Positions 18,606-28,531 of a stretch of DNA of 64,000 nucleotides are shown in pieces. The notes beneath the pieces are model-generated. The model ran no database searches. It saw nothing but the letters and a program-made list of their open reading frames with translations, and had not been told where the DNA came from. The translations under genes were made by a program, and so were the position numbers. Source of the DNA: Flagellimonas allohymeniacidonis (GTDB taxonomy: Bacteria > Bacteroidota > Bacteroidia > Flavobacteriales > Flavobacteriaceae); NCBI RefSeq assembly GCF_004296335.1, contig NZ_SGIU01000002.1:1563882-1627881 (forward strand), read 5' to 3'. Within the stretch, counting starts at the first letter, position 1, and every line of letters begins with the position of its first letter.

Positions 18606-19499
18606 ATGGCCAACATGAGACTTACCCTTTTCGCAATCTTAAGCTGCTTCATCACAGGAGTCACTTTTGGAAAAAGTAATATCCCATCCAAGGAGAAAAA
18701 GGCCTTGATTGATTTGTACCAAAGTACAAATGGTAGTGGTTGGAGTGTACCTTGGGATTTGGATACCCCGGTGGATACCTGGAAGGGTGTTACGGTTAAG
18801 GACAACCATGTGGTTGGCATCAATCTTTTTCGAAATAATTTGGAAGGCACCTTGCCGTCAGGTCTTGCCAGACTTAGATACCTGACCCACCTTAACTTGG
18901 CTTTCAATAGCATTACCGGTGTTTTACCGCAAGAAATTATTGAGCTTCAGAATTTGAAAGTACTTAGACTTGAAATGAACCGACTTAAGGGGGAGATCCC
19001 AAAAGAGATAGGGCAATTGAAAAACCTTCAAGTATTTTCAATCTTCAACAATTTCATCAATGGGTCTATTCCAGAGGGATTTGGTGAAATGACCAATCTT
19101 CGCGAATTGAATCTTTCCAGTAACAATTTAAAGGGCAACATACCCGCCTCCATTGGAAAGCTGACAAAGCTTGAGGCATTGGGGCTTTTTGAGAATAATT
19201 TATACGGATCTATTCCAGTAGAAATAGGAGCATTGGTAGGACTAAAGGAATTGGTTTTGGCCAACAACCAATTGGGAGGCGAGATTCCGATGGAATTTGC
19301 CCAATTATCCAATCTGAAAATATTGCAACTCCAAAATAACCGATTTGATTCGTTTACCGGTGTTAAGGCAATGAATACAAAACAGTTTTTGGTTTTTGAT
19401 ACGGACGACAAGTCCTTAAAGCCACGGTTTAATGAAATACAATTACAACGTACTAGAATGGCGGACACAAAATTCGAAGACGTAGACGAAAATGAGTAG
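18606..19499 (+). CDS. Secreted leucine-rich repeat protein
   Basis: 297 residues with an N-terminal signal peptide (MRLTLFAILSCFITGVTFG, from the second Met at 18615 or the first at 18606). An N-terminal cap (EKKALIDLYQSTNGSGW) and about eight plant-type repeats of 23-24 residues follow, with the pattern LxxLxLxxNxLxGxIP; examples are LKVLRLEMNRLKGEIP and LRELNLSSNNLKGNIP. Such proteins bind other proteins or glycans at the surface. No type IX sorting domain or anchor is visible at the C-terminus, which is short and acidic. Bracketed by the ABC-F gene and a terminator. Confidence 0.9.
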   Translation: MANMRLTLFAILSCFITGVTFGKSNIPSKEKKALIDLYQSTNGSGWSVPWDLDTPVDTWKGVTVKDNHVVGINLFRNNLEGTLPSGLARLRYLTHLNLAFNSITGVLPQEIIELQNLKVLRLEMNRLKGEIPKEIGQLKNLQVFSIFNNFINGSIPEGFGEMTNLRELNLSSNNLKGNIPASIGKLTKLEALGLFENNLYGSIPVEIGALVGLKELVLANNQLGGEIPMEFAQLSNLKILQLQNNRFDSFTGVKAMNTKQFLVFDTDDKSLKPRFNEIQLQRTRMADTKFEDVDENE

Positions 19500-19526
19500 T
19501 TAGTTATACTTTAGTTTGTTTGGTTT

Positions 19527-19557
19527 GGGGATACAGGCGTGTATCCCCTTTTTTGTT
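19527..19557 (+). terminator. Rho-independent terminator after the LRR gene
   Basis: A 9-bp perfect stem GGGGATACA (19527-19535) with TGTATCCCC (19540-19548), a GGCG loop and a run of eight T, 27 bases after the stop at 19499. Confidence 0.92.
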
Positions 19558-19622
19558 TTACGAAATGTAATAATCGATAAACAATTTATGAAATATTTAA
19601 CCTGACGACTCGAATTACGGAA

Positions 19623-19630
19623 TAGTTTTG
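19623..19630 (+). promoter_or_regulatory. -7 promoter box for the RND efflux operon
   Basis: TAGTTTTG matches TAnnTTTG, 21 bases before the ATG at 19652. It overlaps an in-frame TTG at 19628, which argues that the true start of the adaptor gene is the ATG and not that TTG. Confidence 0.5.
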
Positions 19631-19651
19631 CATAGACTAATTCATCCACTC

Positions 19652-20788
19652 ATGCGTAAACTCATCATTTCAACGGTTGTTGGTGTGATTCTAATTTTCG
19701 GATCGTTCTACCTCTCTGGTGTCATTTCTGATAGTAAAAAGAACAGAAGACCCAGACAGGCCAAAGTGGTGAAGACCGTCTTTGTGGATACTGTAAAAAA
19801 TGGGAATGTTCCCATTATGGTACCGGCCAATGGTAACCTAAGGGCTAAGCAAAGGGTAGAACTGTATTCGGAAGTTCAAGGTGTCTTCAGAACTGGCAGC
19901 AAGTTATTTCGAACAGGTCAGGAATATAGCACAGGACAGACCCTAATTCGAATTGATTCAGATGAATATTATGCCAGTGTCCAATCCGCGAAGAGTAATC
20001 TATATAACCTCCTGACGTCGATAATGCCGGATTTGCGTTTGGATTACCCCGATATTTATCCAAAATGGCAAACCTATTTGAACAATTTTGATTTGGAGCG
20101 CCCAACGCCAAAACTCCCCGAGACTACTTCAGAAAAAGAGCGATTCTTCATTTCCGGTCGAGGTATACTTTCCAACTACTACAATGTTAAGAATTTAGAA
20201 CAGCGACTTTCCAAATATAGAATAACCGCTCCCTTTAAGGGAGTACTCACCGACGCGGCGGTCACAGAAGGGACATTAATCCGAGTGGGGCAAAAGCTGG
20301 GGGAGTTCATCAATACAGGGGTATATGAACTTCAGGTAGCTGTATCCAAAACCTATGGAGACTTCCTCAAAGTGGGCAAAAAGGTAGAGCTGTTCAATTT
20401 GGATAGGACCCAAAGCTATGAAGGGGAAGTGACCCGCGTAAACGCTCGAGTAGATCAAAACTCCCAAACCATTACCGTTTTTATCGAAGTTGCAGGCGAA
20501 AATTTAAAGGAAGGCCAATATCTCGAAGCCAATATGGAAGCTAAGGAAGAACCCGAAGCCATTGAGATAGATCGCTCCTTGTTATTGGAAGACAATCAAA
20601 TATTTGTGGTTCGTGATTCAATTTTGGACGTCATTTCCGTGCGACCTGTTTATTATACCGACAAAAGAGTCGTTCTTAAAGATGTACCCGATGAAGAAGT
20701 CATCGTATCCAAGGCTTTGACTGGGGCATATGCAGGGATGTTGGTTAAGGTATACGACCCAAATAAATCCGAAAAGGCTAAGTCGTGA
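19652..20788 (+). CDS. RND efflux periplasmic adaptor (membrane fusion protein)
   Basis: 378 residues from ATG 19652. One N-terminal transmembrane segment (LIISTVVGVILIFGSFYLSG) is followed by the adaptor parts: the first half of the lipoyl domain (VPANGNLRAKQRVELYSEVQG), a helical hairpin (about 110-180), the second lipoyl half (YRITAPFKGVLTDAAVTEG) and beta-barrel and membrane-proximal domains. It would link the pump (next gene) to the TolC-like protein. The stop overlaps the GTG start of the pump gene by 4 bases, so the two are translationally coupled. Substrate unknown. Confidence 0.92.
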   Translation: MRKLIISTVVGVILIFGSFYLSGVISDSKKNRRPRQAKVVKTVFVDTVKNGNVPIMVPANGNLRAKQRVELYSEVQGVFRTGSKLFRTGQEYSTGQTLIRIDSDEYYASVQSAKSNLYNLLTSIMPDLRLDYPDIYPKWQTYLNNFDLERPTPKLPETTSEKERFFISGRGILSNYYNVKNLEQRLSKYRITAPFKGVLTDAAVTEGTLIRVGQKLGEFINTGVYELQVAVSKTYGDFLKVGKKVELFNLDRTQSYEGEVTRVNARVDQNSQTITVFIEVAGENLKEGQYLEANMEAKEEPEAIEIDRSLLLEDNQIFVVRDSILDVISVRPVYYTDKRVVLKDVPDEEVIVSKALTGAYAGMLVKVYDPNKSEKAKS

Positions 20789-23700
20789 AAAAAGTTATCT
20801 CATTCTTTATTCGGTACCATGTAGCGGTCGATGTAATCATTATCGCCTTTTTTGTTTTTGGAATTGTTGGGGCCTTATCATTGAAATCGTCCTTTTTTCC
20901 TTTAACGGAGTCAAAAAATATTGCCATTAACATTACCTATCCCGGTGCGTCGCCACAGGAAATTGAGGAAGGGATTGTCTTAAAAATAGAAGATAATCTT
21001 AAGGGATTGCAAGGGGTTGATAGGGTAACGTCCACCTCTCGTGAAAACAGTGGCACCATCAATGTGGAAATTGAGAAAGGAAGGGATATCGATTTTATGC
21101 TGTTGGAGGTCAAAAATGCTGTGGACCGTGTACCCACCTTCCCCACTGGAATGGAACCCTTAGTGGTCTCTAAACTGGAAGCTGTTCGGCCGACCATCAG
21201 TTTTGCCGTAAGCGGAGAGAATATTCCCTTGGCCACCATAAAACAGATTGGAAGGCAAATTGAAAATGATTTACGGGCCATAGAAGGCATTTCACAGATA
21301 GATATTGCAGGCTATCCCGATGAAGAAATAGAAATAGCGGTCAATGAAAACAATCTTCTTGCCTATAATCTGACTTTCAATGAAGTGGCTCAGGCTGTGG
21401 CCAATGCCAACATTTTGGTCACCGGGGGTAACATTAAGACCAGTGCTGAGGAATATTTGATTCGTGCCAATAACAGATCTTATTATGGTGATGAACTTTC
21501 CAACTTAATCGTTCGTGCAGATGCTTCGGGTACAGCTATACGATTAAAAGATGTCGCCCAGATTCGTGATCGTTTTTCAGAGACGCCCAATGCCTCTTAC
21601 TTCAATGGCGACCTTTCAGTAAACGTTACCATAACCAGTACAAACACAGAAGACTTGATTGGTTCGGCAGAGCAGGTTAAGGAGTATGTACAGGAATTCA
21701 ACCAAAAGTACACCAATGTAGAGTTGAACGTGGTACGGGATTTGTCAAAAACCTTGACCCAACGTACCGCATTGTTGACAGAGAATGCCATTATGGGGAT
21801 GATATTGGTGCTCATTTTTCTCTCTCTTTTCCTGAACACGAGATTGGCGTTTTGGGTGGCCTTCGGCTTACCCATAGCCTTTTTGGGAATGTTCATTTTT
21901 GCTCCCATGCTCAATGTGACCATTAATGTGCTGTCCCTCTTCGGGATGATTATCGTAATTGGTATTCTGGTAGATGATGGGATTGTGATTGCGGAGAACA
22001 TCTATCAGCATTATGAAAAGGGCAAAAAACCGATTCAAGCGGCTATCGATGGTACCATGGAGGTAATTCCTCCCATTGTTTCGGCCATCGTGACCACGAT
22101 TTTGGCGTTTTCCATATTTCTCTTTTTGGATGGAAGAATTGGTGACTTCTTCGGGGAAGTGTCGGTCATTGTGATTTTGACCCTAGCCGTTTCCTTGGTG
22201 GAAGCTTTGATTATTCTCCCCGCGCATTTGGCACACTCAAAAGCCTTGAAGGCACAAAACGATAAACCCAAGACAGGTATTGGGAGGGTATTTGCCAAAC
22301 TTCGGGTAATCAATAAAATGGGAGACCGTGCCATGGCCTACATGCGGGATAGATGGTACAGCCCAGCCTTACGGTTTGCATTACGATACAAAATATTGAC
22401 CTTCTCGTTTTTCATTCTTGCTTTGTTCTTGACCTTTGGGTCGATAGGCGGTGGAATTATCAGAACGGCCTTTTTTCCAAGAATTGCCAGTGACCGTGTT
22501 GCGGTCGAATTACAGATGCCCAATGGCACCAATGAAAAAATAACAGACTCCATTATCAGTTTGATTGAAGACAAGGCGGAAATTGTCAATCAGGAGCTCA
22601 CTGAGGAATATTTGCAAGGCACGGATAAGGTTTTGTTTGAAAATATGATCAAGAATTTGGGCCCCGGTTCCTCATCAGCAACGTTAGTTATCAATTTACT
22701 TCCTGGGGAAGATAGACCCGATGCCATAAGGGCAGATTTGGTGACCACGAGGTTGCGAGAACTTGTTGGACCTGTTATTGGTGTTGAAAGTTTGATCTAC
22801 GGTTCCGGAGGAAACTTTGGGGGAGACCCAGTTTCCGTGTCCCTCCTGGGCAACAATATAACAGAGCTTAAAGCGGCTAAAACTGAGTTGAAATCAGCCT
22901 TGGAGAATAATGCGCTTTTAAAGGATGTTGCCGATAATGATCCAGCGGGAATCAAGGAGATACGGCTCGAACTTAAGGAAAATGCCTATTTGCTGGGAAT
23001 GGATTTAAGATCTGTGATGAATCAAGTGCGTGCTGGCTTTTTCGGAACCCAAGCACAACGGTTTCAAAGAGGACAAGATGAAATTCGGGTTTGGGTGCGG
23101 TACGATCGGGAAAATAGGGCATCGATAACCGACTTGGATGAAATGCGAATCGCGACACCCACTGGGGACAGAATCCCATTGAAGGAAATTGCCAATTATA
23201 CCATTGCACGCGGTGAAGTGGCCATCAACCATTTGGATGGACAGCGGGAAATACGCATATCCGCAGACCTTAAAAATCCGGAGACTACAAGTGCTCCAGA
23301 CATTATGTCTTGGATCCGAACAGAGTTGATGCCGGATATACAATCCAGATACCCCACGATTACAGCTTCGTATGAAGGTCAAAACCGGGAAAGAAATAAA
23401 CTTTTTGACTCCCTCAATTTTGTTGGGCTTACCGTTTTATTTTTGATCTATATAACCATAGCCTTTACCTTTAGAAGTTTCAGCCAGCCTTTGCTGTTAT
23501 TGTTGCTCGTGCCGTTCAGCCTTACCGCTGTAGCCTGGGGCCATTGGATCCATGGTTTCCCGATAAATATTTTATCCATGCTGGGAATCATTGCCCTTAT
23601 TGGAATTATGGTGAATGATGGTCTGGTTCTCATAGGAAAGTTCAATATCAACCTACGGAGTGGAATGAGCTTCAATCGAGCAATTTATGAAGCAGGACGT

Positions 23701-24072
23701 TCAAGGTTCAGGGCCATTTTCTTGACTTCCGTCACCACAATTGCCGGATTGGCACCTCTACTTTTGGAAAAGAGTCGTCAAGCACAATTTTTGAAACCTA
23801 TGGCCATCTCCATAGCCTACGGAATAGGTTTTGCCACGGTTCTAACTCTCTTGATGCTACCGTTGTTTCTATCTTTTGGGAACTTCGTAAAGGTATCGGC
23901 TAAAAGAATATGGACCGGTGAACGAATCACTCAAGAAGAAGTTGAGCGGGCCATTAAGGAACAAAAAGAAGAAGACCATATGGTCAATGAAGCATCATAT
24001 TCACTAAACGGGAGTCAACCTCGCAAGGAAACCAAAGAAGACTCCGAAAAAGTTTTAGAGGAAACATTGTAA
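20785..24072 (+). CDS. RND family efflux pump, inner-membrane component (AcrB-like)
   Basis: 1095 residues, GTG start inside the adaptor stop. An HAE-RND transporter: about 12 transmembrane helices in two sets of six (first helix near residues 10-30; sets around 340-520 and 870-1030) and two large periplasmic loops. Signatures include ITYPGASPQEIEEGIVLKIE in the first porter domain, and LVDDGIVIAENIYQHYEKG and MVNDGLVLIGKFN in TM4/TM10, where the proton-relay aspartates lie. A charged cytoplasmic tail (about 1045-1095) extends past the usual end. It exports drugs, dyes, lipids or metabolites by proton antiport; the substrate is unknown. Confidence 0.95.
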   Translation: MKKVISFFIRYHVAVDVIIIAFFVFGIVGALSLKSSFFPLTESKNIAINITYPGASPQEIEEGIVLKIEDNLKGLQGVDRVTSTSRENSGTINVEIEKGRDIDFMLLEVKNAVDRVPTFPTGMEPLVVSKLEAVRPTISFAVSGENIPLATIKQIGRQIENDLRAIEGISQIDIAGYPDEEIEIAVNENNLLAYNLTFNEVAQAVANANILVTGGNIKTSAEEYLIRANNRSYYGDELSNLIVRADASGTAIRLKDVAQIRDRFSETPNASYFNGDLSVNVTITSTNTEDLIGSAEQVKEYVQEFNQKYTNVELNVVRDLSKTLTQRTALLTENAIMGMILVLIFLSLFLNTRLAFWVAFGLPIAFLGMFIFAPMLNVTINVLSLFGMIIVIGILVDDGIVIAENIYQHYEKGKKPIQAAIDGTMEVIPPIVSAIVTTILAFSIFLFLDGRIGDFFGEVSVIVILTLAVSLVEALIILPAHLAHSKALKAQNDKPKTGIGRVFAKLRVINKMGDRAMAYMRDRWYSPALRFALRYKILTFSFFILALFLTFGSIGGGIIRTAFFPRIASDRVAVELQMPNGTNEKITDSIISLIEDKAEIVNQELTEEYLQGTDKVLFENMIKNLGPGSSSATLVINLLPGEDRPDAIRADLVTTRLRELVGPVIGVESLIYGSGGNFGGDPVSVSLLGNNITELKAAKTELKSALENNALLKDVADNDPAGIKEIRLELKENAYLLGMDLRSVMNQVRAGFFGTQAQRFQRGQDEIRVWVRYDRENRASITDLDEMRIATPTGDRIPLKEIANYTIARGEVAINHLDGQREIRISADLKNPETTSAPDIMSWIRTELMPDIQSRYPTITASYEGQNRERNKLFDSLNFVGLTVLFLIYITIAFTFRSFSQPLLLLLLVPFSLTAVAWGHWIHGFPINILSMLGIIALIGIMVNDGLVLIGKFNINLRSGMSFNRAIYEAGRSRFRAIFLTSVTTIAGLAPLLLEKSRQAQFLKPMAISIAYGIGFATVLTLLMLPLFLSFGNFVKVSAKRIWTGERITQEEVERAIKEQKEEDHMVNEASYSLNGSQPRKETKEDSEKVLEETL

Positions 24073-25397
24073 TGAGAAGTATCTTTTTTACGCTCCCTTG
24101 TTTTTTATTGTTACTAGGAACGCCGGGACAGGCACAAGAACCCTTATTGACCAAGGACGAGGCCATTGCTTTGGTCTTGGAAAGCAATTTGGGAATCAAA
24201 GTAGCCCAGAACACACGAAAAATAGACGAGAATAATGCCAACATCCTCAATTCGGGGTATTTGCCTACGGTTACAGGTAATGCTGGAGGAAGTATTGATG
24301 TGCAAAACACCGAAGGTCAGCTGGCCAGTGGGGACTCTCGGAGGGCCGATGGTGCGGAAACACGTCGTTATAACGCTTCGGTAAGTGTCAACTATACCTT
24401 GTTTGATGGTTTGGGTCGATATTATAACTATAAAAGTTTTAAGGAGCGTTCTCAACAATCCGAACTTGAGGTACGCCAAACCATAGAGAACACAATACTG
24501 CAATTGTTCACCGTGTATTATGAGGCATCCAGATTAACGGAGAACACCAAAAATTTGGAACAGGCCCTCGAAATCTCGAAGCAGCGCTTAAGGCGTGCCC
24601 GATACCAGTTTGAGTATGGTCAAAATACAGGATTGGATGTGCTCAACGCCGAAGTGGATATCAATACTGATAGCATCAATCTATTGAATTCAAGACAGCT
24701 GCTTCGGAATACCATGCGTGATTTGAATTTAATTCTGAATCGTGAACTGTCTGAGGTTTTTGTCACCGATACCACAGTGAATTTTGTTCCTGGTCTTCAG
24801 ATGGAAAACATGCACAACGAGGCAAAAGAGAATAATGTTCGAATCAAGATCAATGAAAAGGGGATGAACATCAATAAGTTGAACATCAAGGCGGCGCGAA
24901 GTGCATTTTTACCAACTATAGGGCTCACTGGTACTTACGGGTGGAATGAATCGAACAATAATAGTCCGTTAGCCTTTTTGATTCAAAACACAGCGACAGG
25001 AGTTACAGGAGCTGTTAATCTTACTTGGAATCTTTTTGACGGCGGGAGGGCCATTACTGGAATAAAAAATGTAAAGATCGGCTACGAAAACCAAGAACTT
25101 CTGATGAAACAGGTGGAACAGGAGGTGGAAAGGGACATTCGAAATGCCTGGGATAGCTATACCAATACGCTATATGTTTTGGAGGTTCAGAAAAAGAACC
25201 TGCAAACCAATCAAAACAATTTTAACCGGACCGATGAGCGCTACAAGTTGGGACAGGTAACATCGATTGAATTCAGACAGGCCCAATTGAACCTACTGAA
25301 TGCCGAATTGGCTGAAAGCCAAGCAAAATACAATGCAAAATTGGCCGAACTTCAAATGCTACAGATCAGTGGGCAATTGTTGAATGTGGACTTCTGA
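24072..25397 (+). CDS. TolC family outer-membrane efflux protein
   Basis: 441 residues; the ATG overlaps the pump stop by 1 base (TAATG). A Sec signal peptide ends at GQAQ near residue 22. The mature protein has the two TolC repeats, each with long helices (EASRLTENTKNLEQALEISK; VEQEVERDIRNAWDSYTNTL) and short beta segments (SVNYTLFDGLG; AVNLTWNLFDGG). The paired LFDG motifs end the beta-barrel strands of this family. It supplies the outer-membrane channel for the adaptor and pump encoded just upstream. Confidence 0.93.
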   Translation: MRSIFFTLPCFLLLLGTPGQAQEPLLTKDEAIALVLESNLGIKVAQNTRKIDENNANILNSGYLPTVTGNAGGSIDVQNTEGQLASGDSRRADGAETRRYNASVSVNYTLFDGLGRYYNYKSFKERSQQSELEVRQTIENTILQLFTVYYEASRLTENTKNLEQALEISKQRLRRARYQFEYGQNTGLDVLNAEVDINTDSINLLNSRQLLRNTMRDLNLILNRELSEVFVTDTTVNFVPGLQMENMHNEAKENNVRIKINEKGMNINKLNIKAARSAFLPTIGLTGTYGWNESNNNSPLAFLIQNTATGVTGAVNLTWNLFDGGRAITGIKNVKIGYENQELLMKQVEQEVERDIRNAWDSYTNTLYVLEVQKKNLQTNQNNFNRTDERYKLGQVTSIEFRQAQLNLLNAELAESQAKYNAKLAELQMLQISGQLLNVDF

Positions 25398-25424
25398 CCA
25401 AAAACCACCGAATTTACATGGCTC

Positions 25425-25607
25425 ATGTTTGAACATTTCTTTCAATGTCCGTATTGTTGGGAGGAGATTTCTTTTCTTTTGGACACCTCGGTTGGGCGGC
25501 AAACCTATGTGGAGGATTGCGAAGTATGCTGCAATCCCATTGAGGTGACACAGCATTTTCAGAATCAGGAATTGATTGCTTTTGAGGCAAGGGAATTGGG
25601 CCAATAA
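25425..25607 (+). CDS. CPXCG-motif cysteine-rich small protein
   Basis: 60 residues with two cysteine pairs, CPYC (residues 8-11) and CEVC plus an adjacent Cys (near 32-36), forming a predicted zinc-binding fold. This matches the CPXCG cysteine-rich family of small cytoplasmic proteins of unknown function. The sequence between the pairs ([20 protein letters not shown]) is the family hallmark. It starts 28 bases after the TolC gene and may be transcribed from the same promoter. Confidence 0.85.
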   Translation: MFEHFFQCPYCWEEISFLLDTSVGRQTYVEDCEVCCNPIEVTQHFQNQELIAFEARELGQ

Positions 25608-25643
25608 TTTGATTACCTTTAAAAAGGTCATTTCAGCACTCCC

Positions 25644-26984
25644 ATGAAACTGTCGAGCATTATTCCTTCCAAAATTTTTCCAATTCTATTAGTCAACTTT
25701 ATTGGAATTTTGGGATACAGCGTGGTGGTGCCCATATTGATTTTCATTGTCACCGATATGGGGGGCAATGGATTCATCTATGGAATTTTGGGAGCCATGT
25801 ACCCCTTTTTTCAATTTATTGGGGCGCCTCTCCTTGGAAAACTATCTGACAAAATTGGAAGAAAAAAAGTGCTGGTCATTAGCCAGATGGGGACTTTTGT
25901 AGCCTGGATGCTATTTTTGTTGGCCTTTCTTCTTCCTAAAACCACATTATGGTCGCAGGACACTTCCCTCACGGGAAGTTATGTGATGACCTTGCCCCTC
26001 ATCATTATTTTTGTGGCGCGTATTTTTGATGGCTTCACCGGAGGTAATATTTCAGTCGCTAATGCCTATTTGTCCGATATCTCCACAGATGAGGACCGTA
26101 ACACCAATTTTGGGAAAATGGGAGCCTCTACAAGCCTTGGGTTTGTATTGGGACCAGCCTTTGCAGGAGTTCTGGCCTCGACCCAAATGGGAGAGGTTTT
26201 ACCCCTGATATTGGCAGCCTTAATTTCGTTGGTTGCGATATTCGTTATCAATACCAAACTTGTTGAAAGCGTTCCATGTGTTGTAAATACGGGGACTGTG
26301 CGACTTCGTTCCCTTCGAAGATTTTTTCAGGTAGAGCATAAAAATTGCTTTCAAGAGGGAGAACTTTTGGCCGATGCGCCAAAAGCGAATCTTAGAAACG
26401 TGCTCAAGGAATCAGGAATTCCTCTTTTGTACTTGGTCTATTTTCTAACTTTTTTGGGATTCAGCCTTTTTTATGCAGGTCTGCCCATCTATGCCAGTAC
26501 GATTTTGGATTGGACATCTTCCGAGTTGGGTATTTTTTTGGCATATTCCAGTTTGATTATGATTATCGTGCAGGGCCCAGTGTTGAGCAAATTGGACGGG
26601 AAAGTACCCAATGAACGTTTAATCTTGATCGGCTCCATCGTTTTGGCAACATCCTTCTTCCTTTTGTCCTATCAAAACACGATTACCTTGTATTTGTCCA
26701 ATACCCTTTTATCCATAGGCAATGGATTGATGTGGCCTAGTTTTATGGCTTTGTTGTCGCGAACAGGAAATCCGAAAATGCAAGGCGCTATTCAAGGCTA
26801 TGGCAATAGCATGGGGAGTATTGCCAGTATGTTTGGACTTATTTTGGGAGGCGTTTTATTTGAGTTTATGTCAACTGTTGTGTTTGTAATTGGGGCATTT
26901 GTTTTCTTAATAATCACGGTTTTAATGGCAATCAACTTTTTAAAGACAAAAAGGCAAGTGGAGTTCGCTGCCAAAGCAACATAA
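25644..26984 (+). CDS. MFS transporter, drug-resistance (TetA-like) subfamily
   Basis: 446 residues with 12 predicted transmembrane helices. The loop between helices 2 and 3 has GKLSDKIGRKKVLV, the major-facilitator motif A, and TM5 contains GFVLGPAFAGVLAS (motif C, typical of antiporters). A long cytoplasmic loop of about 60 residues separates the two halves (about 210-265). Closest in appearance to tetracycline-type exporters, but the substrate cannot be inferred. It is 36 bases after the CPXCG gene. Confidence 0.9.
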   Translation: MKLSSIIPSKIFPILLVNFIGILGYSVVVPILIFIVTDMGGNGFIYGILGAMYPFFQFIGAPLLGKLSDKIGRKKVLVISQMGTFVAWMLFLLAFLLPKTTLWSQDTSLTGSYVMTLPLIIIFVARIFDGFTGGNISVANAYLSDISTDEDRNTNFGKMGASTSLGFVLGPAFAGVLASTQMGEVLPLILAALISLVAIFVINTKLVESVPCVVNTGTVRLRSLRRFFQVEHKNCFQEGELLADAPKANLRNVLKESGIPLLYLVYFLTFLGFSLFYAGLPIYASTILDWTSSELGIFLAYSSLIMIIVQGPVLSKLDGKVPNERLILIGSIVLATSFFLLSYQNTITLYLSNTLLSIGNGLMWPSFMALLSRTGNPKMQGAIQGYGNSMGSIASMFGLILGGVLFEFMSTVVFVIGAFVFLIITVLMAINFLKTKRQVEFAAKAT

Positions 26985-27062
26985 TTCTGATTGGCTTAGG
27001 GTTACCGAAACAAAATAGAAGGTCGTTCGTCTACTCTTCATAACCTTAAACCAATTTTCGTG

Positions 27063-27773
27063 ATGTCGTTAAAGCAAACAGCTCGCTTAGCTGGATTTCT
27101 TTTTTTTATTTTAGTGGTCACCGGTGTTTTTGCAGAGTTCTATGTAAGGCAAAACATTTTCGTTTATAAGGACATCGCAGCTACGGCTCGAAACATTATT
27201 GAGAATGAATGGCTGTTCCGATTGGGTTTTGTAGCCGATTTGGTGATGTCCACCGCCTTTTTCTTCTATGCTTTTCTATTATATATCGTTTTCAAAAATG
27301 TCCATAAAAATGGGGCACTCCTCTTATTTCTATCGATAACGATTTCTGTGGCGATGTACTGCCAAAACATGCTCTATCAGTTTTCGGCTTTGGAATTACT
27401 GCAAAACAAGTCCTATTCTGAAGGTTTTGGAATGGAGCAGTTGGAGTTGCTATCCTCATTTTTCTTAAACATGCATGGCCGGGGGTATATGGTGAACCAA
27501 ATTTTCTACGGTTTATATCTCTTCCCTTTGGGCTATATGATCTATAAATCGGGAGTCGCACCCAAATGGTTGGGAATTATCCTTATGTTGGGATGTCTGG
27601 GAGATTTTGTTGACTTTGTTACCTATTTTCTATTTCCAAATACTTCTTCCGTGGTTTTACAGAACATTACAATTCCAGCAGATGTTGGAGAGCTTCTTTT
27701 TTGTCTGTGGTTGATGATTTGGGGCGTCAGGGAAAAGAATATAAAGCTTATTGCTATGCCTGTTAGGCCGTAA
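27063..27773 (+). CDS. DUF4386 family membrane protein
   Basis: 236 residues from the ATG at 27063 (a GTG at 27060 is also in frame). About six to seven hydrophobic helices, with the DUF4386 features TARLAGFLFFILVVTGVFAEFYVR at the start (first helix about 8-30) and FLLYIVFKNVHKNGALL in the second third. Function unknown; family members are common in Bacteroidota and Actinobacteria. It overlaps the convergent yceI-like gene by 11 bases at its 3' end. Confidence 0.8.
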   Translation: MSLKQTARLAGFLFFILVVTGVFAEFYVRQNIFVYKDIAATARNIIENEWLFRLGFVADLVMSTAFFFYAFLLYIVFKNVHKNGALLLFLSITISVAMYCQNMLYQFSALELLQNKSYSEGFGMEQLELLSSFFLNMHGRGYMVNQIFYGLYLFPLGYMIYKSGVAPKWLGIILMLGCLGDFVDFVTYFLFPNTSSVVLQNITIPADVGELLFCLWLMIWGVREKNIKLIAMPVRP

Positions 27774-28281
27774 TAGGCAGTGTCATTGAAATTTCTACCA
27801 TATTCTTGGAAGTCTCTTTTTCGATAACGATGTCCCAATCGGCCACATTGATTTCTCCGGAAATAACAAGTTTACCGTTTTTTAATTTTCCTTTGAACTT
27901 AACCGGCTTGGAAATACCTTTTATATCGAGATTTCCTTCAATGGTATAATCTTCATTATTTTTTGTGATGGATGTGCTTGAGAAGTATAACCGATCCTGC
28001 TTACTTCGATGAAAAAACTTTTTGCTCATCAAATGCCAATCCCGTAAAAAATTTCCGGTTTTGAGGGATTCAAGTGAAACCGAGCCCTTTAACGTTGATT
28101 GGGTGAAATCTTCCATGTCTATCGAAGATTCAGAGCGTACTTCACCAATACTTCCATCAACATCTTTTTCTTTGAAAACAAAGGTTATTTCGGCGTTGTC
28201 AGTATCAACCGACCGTTCCTGGAAAATGGTAATGGAGGACCAAAATGTAACGACAATGAGGAGGATTCGAGTAAGGGACAT
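27763..28281 (-). CDS. YceI family periplasmic protein
   Basis: 172 residues with an N-terminal hydrophobic signal (MSLTRILLIVVTFWSSITIF). The rest is the YceI lipocalin-like beta barrel: AEITFVFKEKDVDGSIGEV, SLKTGNFLRDWHLMSKKFF and GNLDIKGISKPVKFKGKL correspond to its strands. Members bind isoprenoid-type lipids such as polyprenyl or quinone-like molecules; the ligand here is unknown. The gene converges with DUF4386, overlapping by 11 bases. Confidence 0.88.
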   Translation of the reverse strand: MSLTRILLIVVTFWSSITIFQERSVDTDNAEITFVFKEKDVDGSIGEVRSESSIDMEDFTQSTLKGSVSLESLKTGNFLRDWHLMSKKFFHRSKQDRLYFSSTSITKNNEDYTIEGNLDIKGISKPVKFKGKLKNGKLVISGEINVADWDIVIEKETSKNMVEISMTLPITA

Positions 28282-28398
28282 ATTTCTTCTTTTTCAGCTT
28301 AATCCAAAAGGAAAATTCAAGGATTAAAGATAACTATTTTGGCCGCGCTTAATTCCCTGCCGCTAAGAAATGGACAATTCTTAAACAAATTTTTAACG

Positions 28399-28427
28399 TT
28401 GGTCGGGCGGAAATTCCTATATCTTTA
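28399..28427 (+). promoter_or_regulatory. Candidate promoter for the double-propeller gene
   Basis: TTG at 28399-28401 and TATCTTTA at 28420-28427, spaced by 18 bases, come close to the TTG / TAnnTTTG consensus (last base A, not G). The leader to the ATG at 28532 would be about 95 bases. Moderate evidence only. Confidence 0.35.
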
Positions 28428-28531
28428 AAGACAACCAATATGTGGCCCCATGGGTTTCCTAGGCAATAGATTACAATTTCCAACCTTACATAAGGGGTAT
28501 AATCGAGTTACTTCATGAAAAACCCTTACCC

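Noticed and set aside
19628-19651. TTG start for the RND adaptor
   Set aside because: The TTG lies inside a TAGTTTTG promoter box; ATG 19652 begins a proper membrane segment.
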